Assembly: GCA_002633005.1 (NCBI GenBank)
Contig: NMRA01000099.1
Location: forward strand, 221,962 to 249,950
Reading direction: 5' to 3'
DNA length: 27,989 nucleotides
Origin: Phoronis australis
Taxonomy: Eukaryota; Phoronida; Phoronidae
In this document: positions 1 through 10,725 of the stretch, in pieces
Layout: each line of letters begins with the position of its first letter
How positions within the stretch are numbered: position 1 is the first letter of the stretch
Position numbers and translations under genes: made by a program
The notes under the pieces: model-generated
Database searches by the model: none
Told to the model about the DNA's origin: nothing
The model's input: the letters and a program-made list of their open reading frames with translations, nothing else

Positions 1-427
1 ACCCGTTTCATGAATGAATAGTTCCCGACTAATGTCTTTGATGACAGGTTCATGTACGTAGCGCGCGCTTCCTGGCCTCGTGCGTTTAACACCGAGTTAT
101 TCTTATTCATGAGACAGTCGATGTGTCTGTACAGAAAGGTCAGATCATAGTGGGACACGGTCGTCGCGAGAGTTGCGTTCTTTTTGAAGCGCTGTGTTAC
201 TTTAAAGTGTATAAGTCATGGCTAAATACAAATGTAGCAGTGCCGCTGGTGGTCTAGATGACCCGTGCAAAACTTCTTTTGATAAATTCAAGACGTTACT
301 GTAACCGAGTTTTAGGACTGTAGCTACGTCATTGTTCGCATGTATACGTTCATGGACTGGGCAAAGTCTGAAAACGCGTGGGGGGCGCTTATGGGGGCAT
401 GGGCAGTTATTACGGCCAATACGGTAT
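1..427 (+). repeat. Dispersed repeat, copy 1, with decayed HIRAN-like domain
   Basis: This stretch aligns in the same orientation with 1138-1674. Shared blocks include acccgttt at the left, cagatcatagtggga, gttgcgttctttttgaagc, gtgtataagtcatggct, ttgataaatt and the right-hand run ending aatacggta. Copy 1 is more decayed than copy 2 and shows no usable reading frame through the domain. It probably begins before the window. The block looks like one copy of a coding-derived mobile or multicopy sequence; the parent is not identified. Confidence 0.6.
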
Positions 428-538
428 TGAATAAAAATAGTTTCAACTAAACAAATGACATGAAATCCTGATGGTCGATAAGGCAATTTGAACTATTGAA
501 TAAAAATAGTTTCAACTTAACAAATTACCTGAAATCCT
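425..538. repeat. 45-bp direct repeat
   Basis: Two near-identical 45-base units lie at 425-469 and 494-538, each starting tattgaataaaaatag and ending gaaatcct. The first unit begins where the flanking dispersed repeat ends, so it may reflect a local duplication at that boundary. No function is visible. The rest of 539-1137 is unique AT-rich sequence with no gene that I can support. Confidence 0.7.
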
Positions 539-1137
539 AAAGTTTCTAAATAGCCTCCCTAAGAAATTTAAGTTCCTGTGGAGTCGGGATTAACTTCAGA
601 TTAAGTTCCAATCTGTGCTACATCGTACCCCACAACATGAGAAAAATGTCTGGACGAACACACATGTTGTTGTTACTTGACATTTGTGTTGAAGCTGGCG
701 GGTCTGGGTGCGTGAGTGAGCGAGCGCGTGCATATCATCAGAGTTCATTTGCCAGAGCAAACGCAATGCAACGATGTAGGTGTGCATTTTAACTAAAGAA
801 ATGAACTCTAGCAGTAAAGCAGAATGTGTTTGACTTAGCACGTGCTGGCCTCATCTGCTAAAAAAAACATCCGAGAATTGTCTCGGTAAGGCCGATATTA
901 AATGTAATTATTCAAGAGTCGCCGGGTGACTGGATGCGTGACAGTCTAACAGATATTTTCCGGGAGATTCGGGGTGCAGAAGTGTTCATTATCAGTAGGT
1001 CATTTTCACTTTAAAAACACCAATTATGATTCATTAAATAATTCCTCTTAAAAATAATGCAGAAGTTCTTTACGGTATTCGAAACTTTCGGAAATTAGTG
1101 CCAACAATATTTATTCATTTCTTGCCGATGCTATGCT

Positions 1138-1674
1138 ACCCGTTTTATGAATAGACAGGTGGATATACGTAGCATCCACTTCCTGGCCATGTGCTTTTAA
1201 CTCTGGTCAAGATTTTTATTAGTCTTCAATTTGTGGTTTTCACGTGTACAAAGAAATTTGGATTCCTGTTGAGGGAGATGATCTGTACGGGAAAGATACA
1301 ATACAATCCCTTTGACAAGTACGCTGCATCTGTTCTGAAAGCCCAGATCATAGTGGGAAACGGTCCTCGCAAGATGAGCAGAACTGTTGCGTTCTTTTTG
1401 AAGCAAGGCGGAAGTTTGAAGTGTATAGTCATGGCTTAAAATACCGACATAGCGGAGAGGCTCGTGGTGTGCCAATTCCACGTACAATGATTTTTTTCAG
1501 GACTGTCGGATCTTATTGATAAATTGAAGACGTTGCTGTAGAATTTTAGACTGGTAGGTAAAACATTTTTAGCATGTACACGTTCATGGGATGGGCGCTT
1601 ATTTTAGAGAAGACTGAAAACGTGAGGGGGAGGGCGCTTATAGAGGCATGCGTGCTTATTAAGGTGAATACGGT
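1138..1674 (+). pseudogene. Dispersed repeat, copy 2, HIRAN-like domain fossil
   Basis: The plus-strand frame ending at the TAA at 1437-1439 reads NPFDKYAASVLKAQIIVG, then PRKMSRTVAFFLKQGGSLKC. This resembles a domain common in uncharacterised invertebrate proteins, with pattern DPYAVAV...VGHVPR..S..FLRRGG (from memory, related to HIRAN domains). After the TAA the same frame continues recognisably for about 15 codons, then meets TGA and a splice-acceptor-like ttttttcag. This suggests a decayed domain exon and its follower. A second copy sits at 1-427. It is either a fossil of a mobile element's accessory domain or of a multicopy gene. The domain assignment is from pattern memory and is moderate. 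Confidence 0.45.
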
Positions 1675-2225
1675 AGATGGTTCTTGTTACTTGGTTAATA
1701 CTGAGCCTGCCCCTTGTATACATACGCTAATGGGCACATGGTGACTCATACCACAAGTTATGTGTTGGAACAAGTAAATGCAACTTATCTTGAATATTTG
1801 CTACAACAGGTACTTTTAATATGACATGTCAGTCGCCGTGTTTGTTAGTTAACCTGAGTGTGCAGGCGGCCTTTAGCAAGGTACCTAAACGGACTCAGAA
1901 ACACGGTCACACAGGTGACCCCTTTTTTGTTATGACGCAACAGAACTTTGAGTGGTGAATGGTCAAGCTGAAAAAAGGCTGGGAATGCAGTGAGTGAGTC
2001 AAGCCAAAGCAGTGAACAGTCAATGAAACTGGCAAGCTGTTGAGTTGTGGTACTGAGCAGGGCAGAGACACTTATGAACATTGATAACTTTGTGTCAACA
2101 ATCATTGATATGAGTTTGTGTGTGTGTGTGTTTATGCGTGCGTGTGACAAACCTACAAAATGTAGAAACTGAGATTCCGGGAGTAAACACCATGAGCCTA
2201 TATTTGGGTGACCTGTTTGAAGAAA
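1675..2225. other. No gene seen; short TG-rich tract
   Basis: Nothing here supports a gene. The open frames on the minus strand are short and have simple composition. A short TG/CG-alternating tract lies at 2114-2147. Confidence 0.5.
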
Positions 2226-2513
2226 TTCCTGATATCAGATAAATAGTCTAATAGACTGTGATACATGTCATATTCAATAAAACAGGTCAAGTTGTAATTA
2301 AACAACACTCCAGGGATTTTGTATTCTAGTCTAATTTATGTATATTTCATCTTTTCGATTTTGATGAGTATGTTGCTGTCGAGATGAATTGCATATTAAA
2401 TTCCTAATATAAGATAAATAGTCTAATGGTCTGTGATACAAGTCATAATCATTCAAGAATCAATTAATAAACACCACTCTAAGGATTTTGTATTCTAGAC
2501 TAATTAATGTATT
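2226..2513 (+). repeat. Direct repeat of about 115 bp
   Basis: Units at 2226-2343 and 2401-2513 align over their length. Shared blocks are agataaatagtctaat, ctgtgataca, and ggattttgtattctag followed by ctaatt(t/a)atgtat. They differ by scattered substitutions and small indels, so the duplication is old. No coding content is visible. Confidence 0.75.
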
Positions 2514-2648
2514 ATGGAGCTCAATTAATCCATACACTCAGTCTTAACAGAGATCCACGACTTGATCTACCTACAGTACATTCAGATCTGGTACGGAAAT
2601 CCCCGACATTAGCGAATCTCCGTATTGTTTTTCTGTTTTATTCTACAA

Positions 2649-3289
2649 TGTCAGAGGGCGCAAAATACCCCCTCTCCCCAGCTGATTTCACTATAATTTT
2701 TTTAAAAGGAAAATTTTACTATGTTATGTCTCAAAAACACTATTAGGAGTTTGCTTTAAAATAAATTTAATTTAACTTGTTAAATGCATTTATCGTCATT
2801 AGTTTGACATTTGTCTCTTTATTTTGATATTAACCCTTAGGGTTTATTTTGCATTACTCTTTTCTATTTATAGCCCCAAGGGCCTACTTTTGTATTCATA
2901 CATTTCTCTATGCGACACCTGATTGGTCGCCCATATTTCATTTGTTCAGTACAACGTGGTCTCTCTCATTCAGCCACCTACCTCGTCGTCTACAAGACCT
3001 ACGTTCGTTCTCTGCATTCCCCCCCCCCCATCCCGGGTGTCAGTCCCACTTTTCTCTTTTCTCAAATACACTTCCTGTTAGGTATTTTCATGTTTTGTGT
3101 TCATGTTCTGTACTTTTCCTTTAAGCCCTTCAGGCAGTTCTTTTGTTTTGGTTCCCTCTTTCAGGGCTATTCATTGTACACCCTGGTGGGCGTTTCGTCC
3201 ATGCCCATCTTGCAGAGTCTTATTTAGTTTTATCTATTTACGTCATAATAAATGACATTATTCTCAATCCTCCTCTTGTTTTACTCTGC
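2649..3289 (+). mobile_element. Possible solo LTR of a retrotransposon
   Basis: The segment starts TGTCAGAGGGCGC and ends near a polyadenylation-like AATAAA at about 3248 followed by a pyrimidine-rich end ttactctgcaac. The flanks ctacaa (before) and ctgcaa (at the end) are a weak target-duplication candidate. The open frames inside, at 2849-3227, overlap in two frames and have low-complexity composition, so I do not call them genes. A run of C lies near 3010-3019. This call is pattern-based only, with no internal region or second LTR to confirm it. Confidence 0.2.
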
Positions 3290-4322
3290 AACCTAGCTCA
3301 TGGCATACCCCGGGCAAAATAGATTACGATAAATGCCTAGCTTTGACGTCAAGCCCAAACTAAGAAAATAATCTACCCTAAGCACTTAAAACATGAGAAC
3401 AACTAAAGGCTTCGATAAACGTTCACTGTCGCCATATACATTTAAGGCCAAATAATAAATAATCAGAACCACTGAACAGACAATTCTGCATCAGGAGCAC
3501 TGAAATTCAGCTAAAATTAATATTGTGGTTCAACAGACAATCGGTCAATTTGGAATTACACTGGCTTTTGCTTCATACTGGATTTAATGGTTCCGCTACT
3601 TGTAACTAGCATTTGAACAGCACTTCATCAACTTCTTCAATCAGAAAGTGAATCTAATGGCATATTAAGGAGATTGTACCACATAGTACATAACAACTAT
3701 AAAATTACCCTCATGCAACTTGATGCACGACAAATTTACAAGATGGCAAGCTAGTAGCAAAGCAGTGAAATACCATCTGCATATCAAGGTTTGAAATCAG
3801 ACATCGAAACAACCCGGTACAACCGAAGTAAAAATGAGTACCTGTGGTTAACACTGTGAATATGAAAAGAAAGATGAGTAATGGTGATACACCTATCAAG
3901 AGCGGCACTAAACTTCATCAGGACCTTGAATCCCTAAAAAATGTGAGGCCAAGTACTTTTGAGCTATCTCTGGTCATCGCGTTTGCATGCAACCAAAGTT
4001 CAAAGTTCTGAGCTGCCACCTTCAGTGCCGTCCACACACCAACTTATCCTAGAGCAAGTTACTCCTGGAACGAGTTGTCGCACGGATTGGAGCTGTGCGG
4101 ACGATACTTAAACTAGTGCAATTTATCCCACCTTGTCGAGGTAGGTTAAATTGTTCTAGGGTAGCTTGTAACACTTTTAATTCCTGGGTGGCCGCAAATC
4201 TTGGTCAAGGTGGAAGTAATAATCAGCTGCTATACATTCAGATGGGTCTTCTTTTGTGTCCAGTATTCACATTAGCTGTTCGTGATCATGCCCAGTGCGA
4301 CTTCAGCTGTACCCTAGTTATC
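3290..4322. other. No gene seen
   Basis: This is unique sequence downstream of the last INTS8 exon on the minus strand. I searched it for a continuation of INTS8 and did not find one. No other gene or repeat is supported. Confidence 0.4.
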
Positions 4323-4324
4323 AC

Positions 4325-4402
4325 ATGTGTGTGTGTGCGTGTGTGTGCGTGTGTGCGAGTGTGAGTGTGTGTGCGTGCGTGTGCGTGTGCATGTGTGTGC
4401 GT
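4325..4402. repeat. TG/CG-alternating microsatellite
   Basis: An interrupted (TG)n tract with frequent GCGTG variants. A second short run of TG repeats lies at 4459-4471. The long minus-strand frames here encode only His-Thr repeats and are artefacts of the microsatellite. Confidence 0.9.
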
Positions 4403-4722
4403 GGACACTCCACTTAACAGTGAGATAAGTTGCACTAGAGCAAGTTGCTTTCGAGTAGTGTGTGTGTGTGGACGGGACTCTCCACAGTTCACGATTATTG
4501 CGGTTCATAAGCTTTTTGTCTACAGCTGAGCACTACAGAAGTGACAACATTGTGACTATTACCTTGGCTATCTTTGCAACACTCACGGTGTTGAAATTGA
4601 GAAACTAAAAAATCAAGGAATGGATGTCCAAAGTACACACATTGCAAGTAACACTGTGTTATTTTCAGAGGCATTGCTTAACTGAGTGTTTGTAGATTGA
4701 ACAATATTTACAAAATATTTAC

Positions 4723-4815
4723 CTTTGGCAGACATTCCTCGACGCGATTGAAGTTGACAAGGGCCTTCGCGTACTCTTCTTTGTAGAAGTAGAAAGAGCC
4801 AAGATCATAGCAAAC
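4723..4815 (-). CDS. INTS8: INTS8 exon E (31 codons, TPR-like)
   Basis: Acceptor cattttag precedes GTT TGC TAT GAT; donor AAG|GTAAAT follows. The exon is phase 0 at both ends and encodes VCYDLGSFYF, KEEYAKALVNF and then EECLPK, a TPR-like helical hairpin. Human INTS8 has VCYDLGAAYF at the matching place. This is the last INTS8 exon visible in the window, so the following intron is at least 4.7 kb. Confidence 0.85.
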
Positions 4816-5289
4816 CTAAAATGTAAAGTCGACAAAGTCAAGCAGTTAAAATGAAAAGCTTGCACCTGCTTCCTCAGATTTTCAAAGACAACAATTCACT
4901 ACATGAGATGATGTAGCAAAAAAATTCTTTAACTACAACTACGAACTGTTAATTTTTTTAAAATTTATTTTACTTACCTAAATTTAAATCACTTACTTAA
5001 CATTATCAATCTCTAAGTCTCAACTTTTTTCATCTATAATCAGATTAGAATTGCTTCAGAGCCAAATATATCAATTGAGATAGTCAGATATACTTGCTAA
5101 CAAGTAGTTCGTAATCTCCAGAATGGTTATTTTTATTGACAACATGATTATTAAGTTATGACCAAATATATAATAATTATAGCATTTCTATATTATTTAA
5201 CAAGAGCAATGCCGAGCGTTACATGATAAGTGCCCACTGTGTGCATTACACATAACCTGGATAACAGGGATATTTTAAACATTCTTTCT
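4816..5289. other. INTS8 intron sequence, nothing recognised
   Basis: AT-rich sequence just upstream of INTS8 exon E on the minus strand. No gene or recognised repeat is visible. Confidence 0.4.
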
Positions 5290-6165
5290 AAATGGCAATG
5301 TGCCAGCAAACTTCAAATAGACAATAGGGTGTACCACAGTAGTCCAAGCCATCCAAAAAACATTGTCAACCATGCTGTTTCCAGTAAAACCACATATAAC
5401 AATTTTCATAATGACAAGAGACGCCAAAAAGAAACTCATACATCACGTCAAATTCATTTGTAAACAGAAAGGTGTCAATAACTCTTTAATAGAAACATTT
5501 CTACTAAATTTCAAGAAAATCCATCAAGAAACTCCTATTAGATAACAGTGGCCAACCGAAAACAGAAAGTGCCACTAGGGGGCACAGTGGAAGTTGGATC
5601 TGTCCAAAAGTTGTCTGACCATATGTAGTCACCTTCAAAGAAATACACTTGCCAAATTCAATAAAGATCCTGCTGAGGGTTATGAAGATATAGCCATGAA
5701 TGCAAAAATACTGCCACTAGGGGACACTAAAGTAGTCCAAGCCGTCTGGAAATAATTGTCAGTCATGCTCTTCACAGTAAGAACACAAAGGCTAATTCTC
5801 ATAATGATCATCAGATTGGTTTCGACAAGATAAGAAGACAACAAAATGATTAAAAATGGCTGCTCTGCTGGCTTAAAATGCATAGAATTCATCCAAAAAT
5901 GGGAAGGTGGTTAGATTTCTTGAAAATTCGATAAAAAAACCTCACCGATACAGAGGCAAATGTAAGAAACCTATCTCATGCTGTCCCATCCATGATGCTA
6001 AATTTCAGAAACATTCATCTTCGGGTTTTGGAGATATATCAGACACCCGGGGGATGCCAGAAGAACAGAAAAACAACATCATATGTCCACATACATGTGT
6101 GGGCGCACATCATCTAGGCCACAGCGTGGGACATACCAATGAGTACGGGTGAACAAGCTTACATA
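5290..6165 (+). repeat. Composite repeat with CTCF-like motifs, copy 1
   Basis: This is the most diverged of three related composite repeats (others at about 20440-21260 and 26470-27195). It has two strong GCCACTAGGGG-type boxes, 5571-5585 and 5713-5727, 142 bases apart. Each box is followed by the shared agtagtcc-type sequence. It also carries the common segments aaatttcatgaaaat-like, ggttttggagata and, at the right end, the gtccacat...gtgtgggcgcac block. Short open frames inside are not coding: they follow the repeat and do not match between copies. Confidence 0.7.
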
Positions 6166-6568
6166 CCATAGGACCTTGTGCTAATAACCAAACGTTCTCA
6201 CAAAAAAGTTTTAATAATTTAATATCCATTTATTCTATTATTTAAACTGAAGGTGACCTTTTCGGTTATAGCAAAGCTTGCCAAGAAGTTCCAGACAATC
6301 CTGAAGCCCGAATCTAAAACAGGCCAGTTGTGAGTTTTCATACTTAGGAGAAAACTGGGGGCAAATTCTCAGCATAACCTTGCGCAAGGTCTACGGCTCT
6401 GCAAGTGGAAAACCAGCATCTGGTACCACAAATTTCGGGTGAATTTCCTGTCTGCAATAGCAGGACTTAGCTCAGTAGATACAAGAATTTTGCAAGATCT
6501 AATGTGATCACATGATTTGCTTAACACTAGTGTGATCATGCTTTTTCGCGAGTGTACTGCATCTACGG
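6166..6568. other. INTS8 intron sequence, nothing recognised
   Basis: No gene, RNA or recognised repeat can be supported in this stretch. It leads directly into the first copy of the 1.26 kb duplicated unit. Confidence 0.4.
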
Positions 6569-7835
6569 AAAGGACACCAGGTTGGCACCATGACAGTAAT
6601 TACGTCAAGGGAAGTGAGACAAAAATCCACCTGGCATCTTATCTAGCAAAAGATCTACATGCTATTTATAAATCTTGATGGCAGATAAAAAAAACATAAG
6701 GAGTTAAATGTGAATACGAAGTAATTACAAGGAAGTACAGTGAAGTAATCCGGCTTATGTTTGATATCACTTGCGGCGTAATAAATCAGTAAACAGAATT
6801 TTGTAAAACTTAAAGCACTAAATGGATTAAATCAATAGTTCAACGAAAAACGTGACGGTGCAGTTGGTCTCCAACAACTGTATCAATCCTTTTCAGTTTA
6901 AGTTATTTGCCAATTTCTTCAAAATCTAATACAAAAACGTTAGTCTGATGCATAAGTGACATGATTTTTATTGATTTCTTTACAAATTTCTATGCCTAGT
7001 TAAAGCAGAAGTAACAACACAACATCAACTTTTTTTTAAGTGATAATACTATGTTGACTTCCACTAATTACAGACTGATACCAATAAAACACTCCATTAA
7101 ACACATACAATAATAGATTGTGCTAAACAGATTAAGTTACTGGAAGCGATTAACTTCGTAAAAAGGAAAATGCATCATTTTATCCATAGTTCCTGACACG
7201 TTTTTATCAATGATGACAAATTTCAAGGTTGTATAAGACCCTAGAAAAATGTCCCAACATCATCTCTCAGAAATGGCTGATTGATAATGAAACTTTCTGA
7301 TATTATGTTGTTTTGTGGACGTTAAAATGAGCAGTAAGAATTCACAATGAAGAATACGGTGGTATATCTACGGAACACAGACAAACATTGAAAGGTCTTC
7401 TAACACCCAACTGATCCCAATTTAGTAGTCTTCAACCTCGGCTGCTCGCCTCGCCATGACCTGGCCTGCCTCTCGGTGGGTTATGGTACTTTATAACTTG
7501 AACGGTCATGCCAAAATCTTAGGCTACTTGACAACTCCACCGTATCCATGAAGAGGCATTTATCTTGTTTCAAATTTAATTTCATGCCATTGACAACAAC
7601 ACAGGATTAACGAAGAAGACTGCTACCAGAGTGAAAGATAAGGCCCCCACCAGTTCTACTAGAGCGATCATCAGTGTTGCAATCAACCTGTCTATCCCAT
7701 AGCCCAGTGAAGCCGTTTCTTGAAGTCTACAGTCTGGCTTTTGTCCCTTGGCTAAAGCCAAGTCAGAAATTTGACTACTAATCATACCAAAATTTGATTT
7801 TTTGACTTATCCGTTGCTTGAAACATACTGTTTTC
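6569..7835 (+). repeat. 1.26 kb duplicated unit, copy 1
   Basis: Starts aaaggacaccaggttggcacc and runs to aaacatactgttttc. It aligns end to end with 7837-9088 with about 2% substitutions plus a few small indels, for example an extra tract near 6690 and a short deletion near 6935. A 67-codon minus-strand frame (7582-7785) is kept in both copies with a single residue change, but at 2% divergence that is not evidence of coding. No protein family is recognised. Confidence 0.95.
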
Positions 7836-7836
7836 N
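7836..7836. other. Single ambiguous base (N) at the junction of two duplicate units
   Basis: The sequence reads ttttcNaaaggacacc. The N sits exactly between the end of copy 1 and the start of copy 2. This placement suggests an assembly join or gap-fill rather than a random miscall. Confidence 0.95.
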
Positions 7837-9088
7837 AAAGGACACCAGGTTGGCACCATGACAGTAATTACGTCAAGGGAAGTGAGACAAAAATCCACCT
7901 GGCATTTTATCTAGCAAAAGATCTACATGCTATTTATAAATCTTGATGGCAGATAAAAAAATCATGAGTTAAATGTGAATACGAAGTAATTACAAGGAAG
8001 TACAGTGAAGTAATCCGGTTTATGTTTGATATCACTTGCCGCATAATAAATCAGTAAACAGAATTTTGTAAAACTTAAAGCACTAAATGGATTAAATCAA
8101 TAGTTCAACGAAAAACGTGACGGTGCAGTTGGTTTCCAACAACTGTATCAATCCTTTTCAGTTTAAGTTATTTGCCAATTTCTTCAAAATCTAATACAAG
8201 TCTGATGCATAAGTGACACGATTTTTATTGATTTCTTTAAAAATTTCTACGCCTAGTTGAAGCAGAAGTAACAACACAACATCACCTTTGTTTTAAGTGA
8301 TAATACTACATTGACTTCCACTAATTACAGACTGATACCAATAAAACACTCCATTAAACACATACAATAATAGATTGTGCTAAACAGATTAAGTTACTGG
8401 AAGCGATTAACTTCGTAAAAAGGAAAATGCATCATTTCATCCATAGTTCCTGACACGTTTTTATCAATGACGACAAATTTCAAGGTTGTATAGGACCCTA
8501 GAAAAATGTCCCAACATCATCTCTCAGAAATGGCTGATTGATAATGAAACTTTCTGATATTATGTTGTTTTGTGGACGTTAAAATGAGCAGTAAGAATTC
8601 ACAATGAAGAATACGGTGGTATATCTATGGAACACAAACATTGAAAGGTCTTCTAACACCCAACTGATCCCAATTTAGTAGTCTTCAACCTCGGCTGCTC
8701 GCCTCGCCATGACCTGGCCTGCCTCTCGGTAGGTTATGGTACTTTATAACTTGAACGGTCATGCCAAAATCTTAGGCTACTTGACAACTCCACCGTATCC
8801 ATGAAGAGGCATTTATCTTGTTTCAAATTTAATTTCATGCCATTGACAGGAACACAGGATTAACGAAGAAGACTGCTACCAGAGTGAAAGATAAGGCCCC
8901 CACCAGTTCTACTAGAGCGATCATCAGTGTTGCAATCAACCTGTCTATCCCATAGCCCAGTGAAGCCGTTTCTTGAAGTCTACAGTCTGGCTTTTGTCCC
9001 TTGGCTAAAGCCAAGTCAGAAATTTGACTACTAATCATACCAAAATTTGATTTTTTGACTTATCTGTTGCTTGAAACATACTGTCTTC
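7837..9088 (+). repeat. 1.26 kb duplicated unit, copy 2
   Basis: Second copy, aligned with 6569-7835. It continues past the homology end (ctgtcttc) into unique sequence beginning tgtctagtcaagcag. The minus-strand 67-codon frame lies at 8835-9038, with Phe in place of Leu near its end. The right flank appears to be the natural continuation and the left flank of copy 1 the natural beginning, as expected if one unit was assembled twice. Confidence 0.95.
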
Positions 9089-9422
9089 TGTCTAGTCAAG
9101 CAGCCTGAGGATTTCTATCTTTTGGCTTGGCGTTAAAGACAGATTTTCTGACTCGGCCTTAGCTTCATTTTTGTGAAACAGTTTAATCCAACAGTTGACT
9201 GACTTTTAGCCATAAGTCAAAATAAAAAAGACAACAGACTCTCTGTTTTGTGAAAAGCGACTTGAGACTCAAGACAGAAATTCCGTATAAAGTTCCAACT
9301 TCAAAATTCGGTGAATAAAGTTCCAACCAAGTAATCGTGAGAAATCTCAGTCTAGAAATAATTTATTTTATACCACAATATTAGCCTCGAATGGTAGATA
9401 CAACCGTGTAATAACCCATAAA

Positions 9423-9444
9423 GTTATCTCACTAGTGAGATAAC
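9423..9444. repeat. Perfect 22-bp palindrome
   Basis: The half-site gttatctcact is followed immediately by its exact reverse complement agtgagataac, with no spacer. It lies 22 bases from the B-box of a tRNA-like sequence on the minus strand. The function is unknown; it may be a terminal hairpin of a small repeat or chance. Confidence 0.95.
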
Positions 9445-9451
9445 ATTTTGG

Positions 9452-9528
9452 CGGGAAACCAAGGCCGGATTCGAACCCGGACTCAACAGTTGCGAGTCAC
9501 CGACTTTACCGCTACACCACTCAGCGGC
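9452..9528 (-). repeat. tRNA-like sequence (SINE head or tRNA pseudogene)
   Basis: On the minus strand a B-box-like GGGTTCGAATCC lies at 9467-9478 within a stem CCGG...CCGG, and an A-box-like segment GTGTAGCGGTAAAGTC lies at about 9502-9517. The spacing fits a tRNA. The 5' end GCCGCTG has no matching acceptor strand at the 3' end, so a working tRNA is unlikely. It probably derives from a tRNA or is the head of a SINE. Confidence 0.55.
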
Positions 9529-9544
9529 TGACGTCATCGAACGT

Positions 9545-10330
9545 GAAAATAGAATACTTAAATGAGCACGAGGAACAATCGCATGTTCAGCAAAGGGCAT
9601 TGCACCGACAATTATACGCTATGAAAAATAAGACGCATAATTTCCATAAAAACGATATTTTAATTCAGTGAAATTTTTCTCTCGTGTTCTCTCACTTGTA
9701 AATCACCGATCTCCAATTTGAATGCAGGTGTCGTGTGGACGAGATCCTTTGACTTGAGCATTATAGTCAGTTACTAGTGGTAAGCAACTTTAGCAGACGA
9801 TATATTCCCGGGCGAAGATTAGCGTGATAAAATGTGTAGTAAGCTATAACAGTTGCAAAACCTTAATTTATAGATTCACTTTATTTCTATTTTGTTTTAT
9901 TTTTCAATTGGTTTTGAGTAAAAGGATTATTTTACAAAAATATCTCCGCTTTTCTTAAAAGGTGACGACCTCCGACCCCGGGCCTCTGACATAGAAAGTA
10001 GTTACAAAGCCGAGGCGAGTCGAGAAAGGTTGATCGATTCATTGCAATGTTTCTCGTTCAGTATGTTAACGCCCCTCGGGCGATAATTCTCCAAAATCCA
10101 CTCGGGCTCTAGATAGCGGGGGATAACGACTTTGCCATGCAATAATCTATATATAATCTTAGTATTTAGCAGATATGTGTATATTCTCACACTAAGCATT
10201 TTTGCTCAAGTGAGTTTTAAATACTTTTCAGAAATAGTTGTGTAGACCAAATTTCTGTCTTAAAGCTTGAAGTCACTTTTCATGAAATGTGCAACTTACT
10301 GGTAAGATCACCAGACACTGAGTAGGTAAT
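9545..10330. other. No gene seen
   Basis: Unique AT-rich sequence. A 65-codon minus-strand frame at 10002-10199 has no recognisable features and I do not call it. Confidence 0.4.
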
Positions 10331-10394
10331 GTATGTGTGTGTGTGTGCGTGGGTGTGTGTGTGCGTGGGTGGGTGGGTGGGTGGGTGGGTGGGT
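10331..10394 (+). repeat. GT then GGGT microsatellite, G-quadruplex-prone
   Basis: Alternating GT with GGGT interruptions passes into an uninterrupted (GGGT) run at about 10373-10394, then an N at 10395. Four or more GGG runs separated by single T bases fit a stable intramolecular G-quadruplex. The adjacent N suggests the repeat was hard to sequence and its length may be wrong. Confidence 0.9.
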
Positions 10395-10650
10395 NATAAA
10401 GCTAAGTAGACAGTGTGAGAGTGAGACGGCTTAACAGGAAGACTGACTTTTACCCCCGACGCCGACGTCAGATAAGGCATCTGAATTTACAATGAATTAG
10501 GCTAGTTTTTAGGCATGCTAATAAACGGGTGAGAATAAATTTTGTTGATTAATTACAATATCCTAGAATATGACAGAATATCATGACACTATGTGGGTCA
10601 TTTTATATTTCACTTCTGGAACTCAGTGGCTGCCTTTGGGAATCAAGGTT

Positions 10651-10725
10651 CTATAGGGGTGCAGTGGTTAAGTGCTACTCTAGATCCGCAGTGTATACAG
10701 TATGGGTTCGAATACCGTAGTAGAA
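10651..10725 (+). repeat. tRNA-derived SINE head
   Basis: An A-box-like stretch ggggtgcagtggttaagtgc lies at 10656-10675 and a B-box gggttcgaatacc at 10704-10716, with tRNA-like spacing. The downstream body up to about 10760 does not match the other SINEs in the window, so this may be a separate family. From 10760 to 11380 I see only AT-rich sequence with short uninformative frames. Confidence 0.5.

Noticed and set aside
2849-3227. Overlapping 91- and 105-codon plus-strand frames
   Set aside because: Two frames of the same T- and C-rich stretch, with no motif or repeat support.
4286-4508. Long His/Thr-rich minus-strand frames
   Set aside because: They are translations of the TG/CG microsatellite.
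7582-9038. 67-codon minus-strand frame conserved in both 1.26 kb units
   Set aside because: The units are only about 2% diverged, so conservation says nothing about coding. No family is recognised and the units may be one locus assembled twice.
9452-9528. Functional tRNA gene on the minus strand
   Set aside because: A- and B-boxes are present but the acceptor stem does not pair.
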